DNA of 64,000 nt from Ziziphus jujuba (lineage: Eukaryota > Streptophyta > Magnoliopsida > Rosales > Rhamnaceae): positions 26,576,501 through 26,640,500 of the forward strand of contig NC_083383.1 in the NCBI RefSeq assembly GCF_031755915.1. The letters are read 5' to 3'. The translations under genes and the position numbers were made by a program. Below, piece after piece: positions 59,701 to 64,000 of the stretch; position 1 is the first letter of the stretch; each line of letters begins with the position of its first letter. Under the pieces are notes generated by a model. That model was given only the letters and a program-made list of their open reading frames with translations. It was not told where the DNA came from and made no database searches.

Positions 59701-61618
59701 ATATGCATTTGACAAATACACTCATATCCATTGTGACATCAACTAAAGAGGTATGAAACTATAATTATGGACACTATATTTCCCATGATGAGAGTATGAG
59801 TATGATTTATGGACCACTTATGCACATCCCCCTCCATCAACATGATTATAAAACATCCTTTACAACAACTTCATGCTTAAATCCTACATGCATCTGGCTG
59901 TCAAAATAATATTCAAGGTGCCCTCAATCTCCATAAGCAAGCAGCAAATTATAGAGAAAAATAATTAGCAAAAAAATTCCCCGATCATACTAAAATTGCC
60001 TTCGTCATTGCTAACCTACTAATTGAATTGGTATAACATAATACAGAAACTATATTACCTGAATGATGCTACAGGAATGCCCAGAAAACATACGATTGTA
60101 TGTTTCTATCTTTCTTAGAACCTCAGCAACATCATGGTTATCACGCTGTCTTACTGATGTCTCACTTGGAACCAAAAGAGTAATTTGACGACGACACAAG
60201 GGACATTTACATGGCTGAAGTGCTGAACCATGTTGCCAAACAAGCATAATACAATTTCCTGAGTAAAGGCACAAAGGATGCATTATTTGGCAGCTTGGAC
60301 AAAAATTCAGAAAATCAGTAAACAAATTTAGAAAATATGTGATGAGATACACTATTTATATGTTCGTCTAAAGTAACATGATAAGGATAAAAATGCAAAA
60401 CTGCCATCATTATACTCCTACAATGCTATATCTGATCCTTTATCCTCAAAGCTCAAACTACAAGTGTGAGCAGAAGAGAGAATAAAATGCAAACTATGAA
60501 ATTTACCAGCCGCCAGTCACATTGTTGCATTGCAAAAGATAAGGACAAACTCATAATTCAAAACTGTTTCGACATCCAGGTACGTGAAAACCAAACTTAT
60601 CCAAGGCAGCAACTGACTAAAACGTTGTTATTAATTTACCACATATATATACTAGTACTAGCATATAACATTTTCTAACACAATTATAGCTGGGAAGTTA
60701 GTCATACTTTAAGGCCTTGACAATAGATAGCGTCTTTATAGTTAAAAGTCCACCTCAAAAAAGCCTTGAAGTGGAAGTCAATCATATAATTACCCCTTTT
60801 TTTTAACTAAAAGGGTAGGTATTATACTTTGCTTGACTTTAAGGTCCCTAAAATTATGCTCAGGATTGAAGAGGCCATTGAGAAAATTGCTCAGAAGGAA
60901 AGGCAGCGTAGAAGGTTGAAACAACCAGTTCATTTTGGTAACTATTGAAACAAAAAACTTGATGAAACATATAAATGAGATATCATACTAATAACTCATT
61001 CCAAGAGACATCGCAAGAAAATTACTTATATTTCCAGATAGAGCATACGCTAACCACAGCATTTTATCCTTTATGGACATTTTGAAGCAAAATAGTTCTC
61101 CAAATCTCCATTCAGCAACAATTATAGGACTAGCAACAGTCTTGTAAAAACCCCAAAAATCCACCTCCAACTCAATTTTCTTTCAAAACCCAAAATTGGT
61201 CCCAAAAAAAAAAAAAAAAAAATGTAACAGCAAAAACCAGCAACTTAAAATTTTGCACTATTGAACAAAGATTATCAGATAGCAGTTTCAAAAACCCATC
61301 TAGTATATTTACCCAAAAAAAAAAAAAAAAAAGATCTAGCATTCATAAGTAGTAAAGCAATGGCATCAAAGAACCAAACCAACCAAACGAATCTTTCTAA
61401 TCAGTTTCAACTATGCCTTTAAAGCTCCGATTTTTCCAAGAAGGGTCGGTTTTGATTTAAAGTTCCATATAAAAATGCATACAAGAATCGAAATCAAACA
61501 GAGAGAGAGAAAGAGAGAAACCGCAAAACCAGTGAGAGCAATTGGCCTGACAGGGGACGTTGAAGTCATCATGGCAGACCGTACAGCAATCGTTCTCCGG
61601 AGGTCCGTCCGTCCCCAT
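56771..61618 (-). CDS. RNF170-like RING-HC E3 ubiquitin ligase, 190 aa
   Basis: Five exons: 61522-61618, 60059-60258, 58701-58802, 56995-57046 and 56771-56892 (stop TAA), all in phase, 190 residues. An N-terminal C3HC4 RING (C12, C15, C27, H29, C32, C35, C51, C54: CCTVCHDDF, ANCSHWFCGNC, PCKCPLC) is followed by QRMQDLPFLLRRLWREL and a C-terminal DUF1232 region with two hydrophobic helices (SLVYVLSPVDIIPEG and GIVGLLDDFLIVLIFFFHIA), ending YRHGGSSQT. Human RNF170 is an ER-membrane E3 that acts on IP3 receptors; the plant substrate is unknown. The start ATG (MGTDGPPEND) is the first in frame near the RING; the frame continues a short way upstream without ATG. The exon 3 donor GCA|GTTAAG is unusual but gives the only in-phase join. 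Gene intact. Confidence 0.93.
59604..59777. repeat. 87-bp tandem duplication in an RNF170-like gene intron
   Basis: TTAAACACTAATATGCATTT at 59604 recurs as TTAAACACAAATATGCATTT at 59691. The two 87-base units differ at only about four places. It lies in the intron between exons 2 and 3. Confidence 0.92.
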
Positions 61619-62081
61619 TTTTCTTGCACTTCTGTCCAAGCAAAATCCCTCTCTCTCTTGTTTGGTTTTAAAAAAAATTAATTAATTAAAAAAATTAACA
61701 CAACCCAAAATTAATTAATTAAAAAAGATACACCTGTAGAATGGATGACGTGTCCAACTGTCTTAAAATTATTTTATTTTTATTTTTTGACAACGAATAT
61801 ATAGAACAGAAAACAAAAAGGAAAATTTTTTAATTTGATTATTTATTTATTTTTTTGGGTTTTTGCAATTGAATTGAAAAGAGAATTATCGAAGAGAGAC
61901 CAGGGTTTTAGCGAGGTTTACTGCTTTACCTCTTCTTCTTCTTCTTCTTCTTCTTCTTCATACAATCTATCTTTAGGGTTTTCTGATTTTTCAACCATAT
62001 ATATATATATATATACACACATAGTTCCTCTTCTGCAACCTAACAAATGACCTGACCAAACTGAGCTCTTCCCATTTTCAA
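61619..62081. promoter_or_regulatory. Shared head-to-head promoter region of the RNF170-like and maturase genes
   Basis: The two start codons are 463 bases apart on opposite strands. The interval contains an inverted AATTAATTAATT-like pair (61676-61720), a (TTC)n tract (61931-61960) and a (TA)n run (about 61999-62014) just before the maturase ATG. No canonical TATA box could be assigned. Confidence 0.5.
61931..61960. repeat. (TTC)n microsatellite in the maturase 5' leader
   Basis: About ten TTC/CTT units; pyrimidine tracts of this kind are common in plant 5' UTRs. Confidence 0.95.
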
Positions 62082-64000
62082 ATGCATCGCCGTCTTGCCA
62101 TTTTCACCCACCGGAGTCTCAAAAGCTTCAATTTTTTCGAACCCACAGGTTTCAATCTCCAAAACCCTCGAACCAATGGAGAGTTCGCTACCTTCACTTT
62201 CTTTCGCTTGCATTCCTTCACCCCTCTGCACCGACGCGTTCCCGATCCCGAAGACCCCTCCACCCTTATGAAGGAAGATGGGGTATCGGTTTGTTCTCAA
62301 ATGTGGATTGAGAATTTCCGGCAATCCGATCGGATCGTAACCAATTTGGCGTCTTATCTACGTCGATTGGAGTTGTGGGTATTGGCTTACCAGAAGGTTT
62401 GTGCCGACGAGATGGGCGCGTATATGCCGCGGAGTATGATCCAGAGGTCTGCAATGGAGGACCTTTTGGCACTTCGGAACGCGGTATTGGATAACAGGTT
62501 CAAGTGGGGAGCAAGGTTAGAGTTCTTTATCAAATCTCCTAAAGATACGACTGAGTATGAATCATTGTCCAAGAGGAAAATCAAGACCCTTTTGACCACA
62601 ACTCAACCAGCCCCATTTCAAGATAGGATTGTTCAGGAAGTTTTGCTTATGATTTTGGAGCCTATATATGAAGCTCGGTTTTCGCAGAAGTCGTTTGCAT
62701 TTAGGCCTGGAAGGAATGCACATACAGTGTTGAGGGTAATTAGGAGGAATTTTGCGGGCTATTTATGGTATATAAAAGGGGATTTGAGCACAATTTTGGA
62801 TGGAATGAAGGTGGGGTTGGTTATAAATGCTTTAATGAGGGATGTGAGGGATAAGAAAGTGATTGATTTGGTGAAATCTGCGTTGGTTACGCCGGTCATC
62901 ACTACGCAGGATGATGGTAGAGAGAAGAAGAAAAAGAAGAAAAGGAAGTATCAGAAGAAGAGAGTATTGGCGGAGGATGAGCCGAAGCCGGACCCGTATT
63001 GGTTAGAAACATTCTTTGGGTTTGCCCCTGAGGAAGCAGAGAAGCTTCCTTCTTGGGGCCATTGTGGGATACTAAGTCCCCTCTTGGCTAATGTTTGTTT
63101 GGACGAACTGGACAGGTGGATGGAAGGAAAGATTAAAGAGTTTTATCGACCTTCCAAGAGTGATGTGATTTGGAATAGCCCTGAAGGGGAAGCAGAACAG
63201 GGAAATACATCTTGGCCTGAATTTGTGCCAACAAGTGGACCCGATAAGACCAGGAAGATGGATTATGTACGATATGGGGGACACATTTTGATTGGTGTTA
63301 GGGGACCTAGGGCAGATGCAGCAACATTGAGAAAGCAATTGATTGAGTTTTGTGATCAGAAGTACATGCTCAAGCTAGATAATGAGAGCCTACCTATAGA
63401 ACACATAACAAAGGGCATAATGTTTCTTGATCATGTGTTGTGTCGCAGAGTTGTGTACCCAACTCTTCGCTACACTGCTACTGGTGGTAAGATCATTAGT
63501 GAGAAGGGTGTAGGAACCCTTTTATCAGTTACTGCAAGCTTGAAACAATGCGTCAAGCAGTTTAGGAAGTTGAGCTTTCTAAAAGGGGATAGAGATCCAG
63601 ATCCACAGCCTTGTTTTCGGATGTTTCACGCTACTCAAGCTCACACTAATGCACAAATGAACAAGTTTTTGTCCACAATGGTTGAGTGGTATAGATATGC
63701 AGATAATCGGAAAAAAATTGTGAACTTTTGCTCGTACATCATTAGGGGTTCGCTTGCAAAGCTTTATGCAGCAAAATACAAGCTTCGTTCTCGGGCAAAA
63801 GTGTACAAGATTGGTGCGCGGAATCTGAGCCGTCCTTTGAAGGAGAAAAAGGGTCAATCACCTGAGTACCATAATTTGTTGAGAATGGGTCTTGCTGAGT
63901 CAATCGATGGGCTTCAGTACACCAGGATGTCTCTTGTACCTGAAACTGATTATTCCCCTTTCCCAAGTAACTGGAGACCAAGTCATGAGAAAGCATTGCT
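62082..64000 (+). CDS. nMAT2: Nuclear-encoded group II intron maturase (nMAT1/nMAT2 type), 5' part
   Basis: An intronless open frame runs from ATG at 62082 to the window end: 639 codons, against about 735 for nMAT2 and 711 for nMAT1. nMAT2 is my best match; nMAT1 is possible. These proteins are imported into mitochondria and help splice group II introns in organellar transcripts. The N-terminus (MHRRLAIFTHRSLKSFNFFE) is Arg/Ser/Phe-rich like a presequence. The RT-like domain has SFAFRPGRNAHT (from about residue 205), GDLST at about 233-237 in place of the metal-binding DIKG-type box, and SPLLANVCLDELD. The catalytic YADD box reads YGGH (residues 398-401), so RT activity is not expected. A Lys/Arg-rich insert (KKKKKKRKYQKKRV, about 281-295) is present. 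The maturase X domain follows (about residue 440 on: TGGKIISEKG, FCSYIIRGSLAKLYAAKYKL). No endonuclease domain seen before the window ends. Confidence 0.9.
   Translation, partial: MHRRLAIFTHRSLKSFNFFEPTGFNLQNPRTNGEFATFTFFRLHSFTPLHRRVPDPEDPSTLMKEDGVSVCSQMWIENFRQSDRIVTNLASYLRRLELWVLAYQKVCADEMGAYMPRSMIQRSAMEDLLALRNAVLDNRFKWGARLEFFIKSPKDTTEYESLSKRKIKTLLTTTQPAPFQDRIVQEVLLMILEPIYEARFSQKSFAFRPGRNAHTVLRVIRRNFAGYLWYIKGDLSTILDGMKVGLVINALMRDVRDKKVIDLVKSALVTPVITTQDDGREKKKKKKRKYQKKRVLAEDEPKPDPYWLETFFGFAPEEAEKLPSWGHCGILSPLLANVCLDELDRWMEGKIKEFYRPSKSDVIWNSPEGEAEQGNTSWPEFVPTSGPDKTRKMDYVRYGGHILIGVRGPRADAATLRKQLIEFCDQKYMLKLDNESLPIEHITKGIMFLDHVLCRRVVYPTLRYTATGGKIISEKGVGTLLSVTASLKQCVKQFRKLSFLKGDRDPDPQPCFRMFHATQAHTNAQMNKFLSTMVEWYRYADNRKKIVNFCSYIIRGSLAKLYAAKYKLRSRAKVYKIGARNLSRPLKEKKGQSPEYHNLLRMGLAESIDGLQYTRMSLVPETDYSPFPSNWRPSHEKAL

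Overview
This is nuclear DNA of a flowering plant, almost certainly a dicot. It is AT-rich, with multi-exon genes, GT-AG introns, long AT-rich spacers, microsatellites, DNA transposons and relics of a plant pararetrovirus. The host genes are plant families: RMR, ATG10, PPR, NIPA, GT10 fucosyltransferase and a nuclear group-II-type maturase. No prokaryotic or organellar gene block, tRNA, rRNA or CRISPR array was seen. I could not fix the species; a woody rosid is only a guess. Exon coordinates were set by hand from reading frame plus splice sites, and five multi-exon models (ATG10, TlyA-like, NIPA, fucosyltransferase, RNF170-like) keep one continuous frame across every junction.

Layout. 1-1214 holds the last exon of an RMR-type RING-H2 protein (+). 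3271-5284 is ATG10 (+), converging on 5558-9269, a TlyA-like rRNA methyltransferase (-). 9459-12812 has a PIF/Harbinger-type 5' end and 3' end around a PPR gene with two frameshifts. 12853-20284 is a Harbinger element (element 1, genes on -) with transposase, Myb/SANT-like protein and a third small ORF. 20288-29690 is a rearranged, inverted pair of decayed endogenous pararetrovirus copies. 30005-36597 is a second, more decayed Harbinger element (element 2, genes on +) with the same three genes in the same order and TTA target duplications. 37292-38430 is a copy of the repeat into which the first two Harbinger units inserted, and works as an empty-site reference. 38995-39875 is a hAT-like MITE. 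The gene-bearing right half holds a NIPA-type Mg transporter (40275-45558, -), an unrecognised small gene (50135-51083, +), alpha-1,4-fucosyltransferase FUT13 (51537-54942, -), an RNF170-like RING E3 ligase (56771-61618, -) and the 5' part of a nuclear maturase (62082-end, +). The last two are head to head over about 460 bp.

Most interesting point: both Harbinger elements carry, downstream of transposase and Myb genes, a third ORF of exactly 105 codons. Its N-terminus looks like the RNase H1 N-terminal / caulimovirus viroplasmin-type (Cauli_VI) domain and it ends in one hydrophobic, tail-anchor-like helix. The frame is intact in element 1. In element 2 it has two nonsense changes but no indel, although that copy's transposase and Myb genes are full of indels. 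I know of no described PIF/Harbinger accessory protein of this kind. The second point is a Harbinger-type unit that appears to have packaged a near full-length PPR gene.
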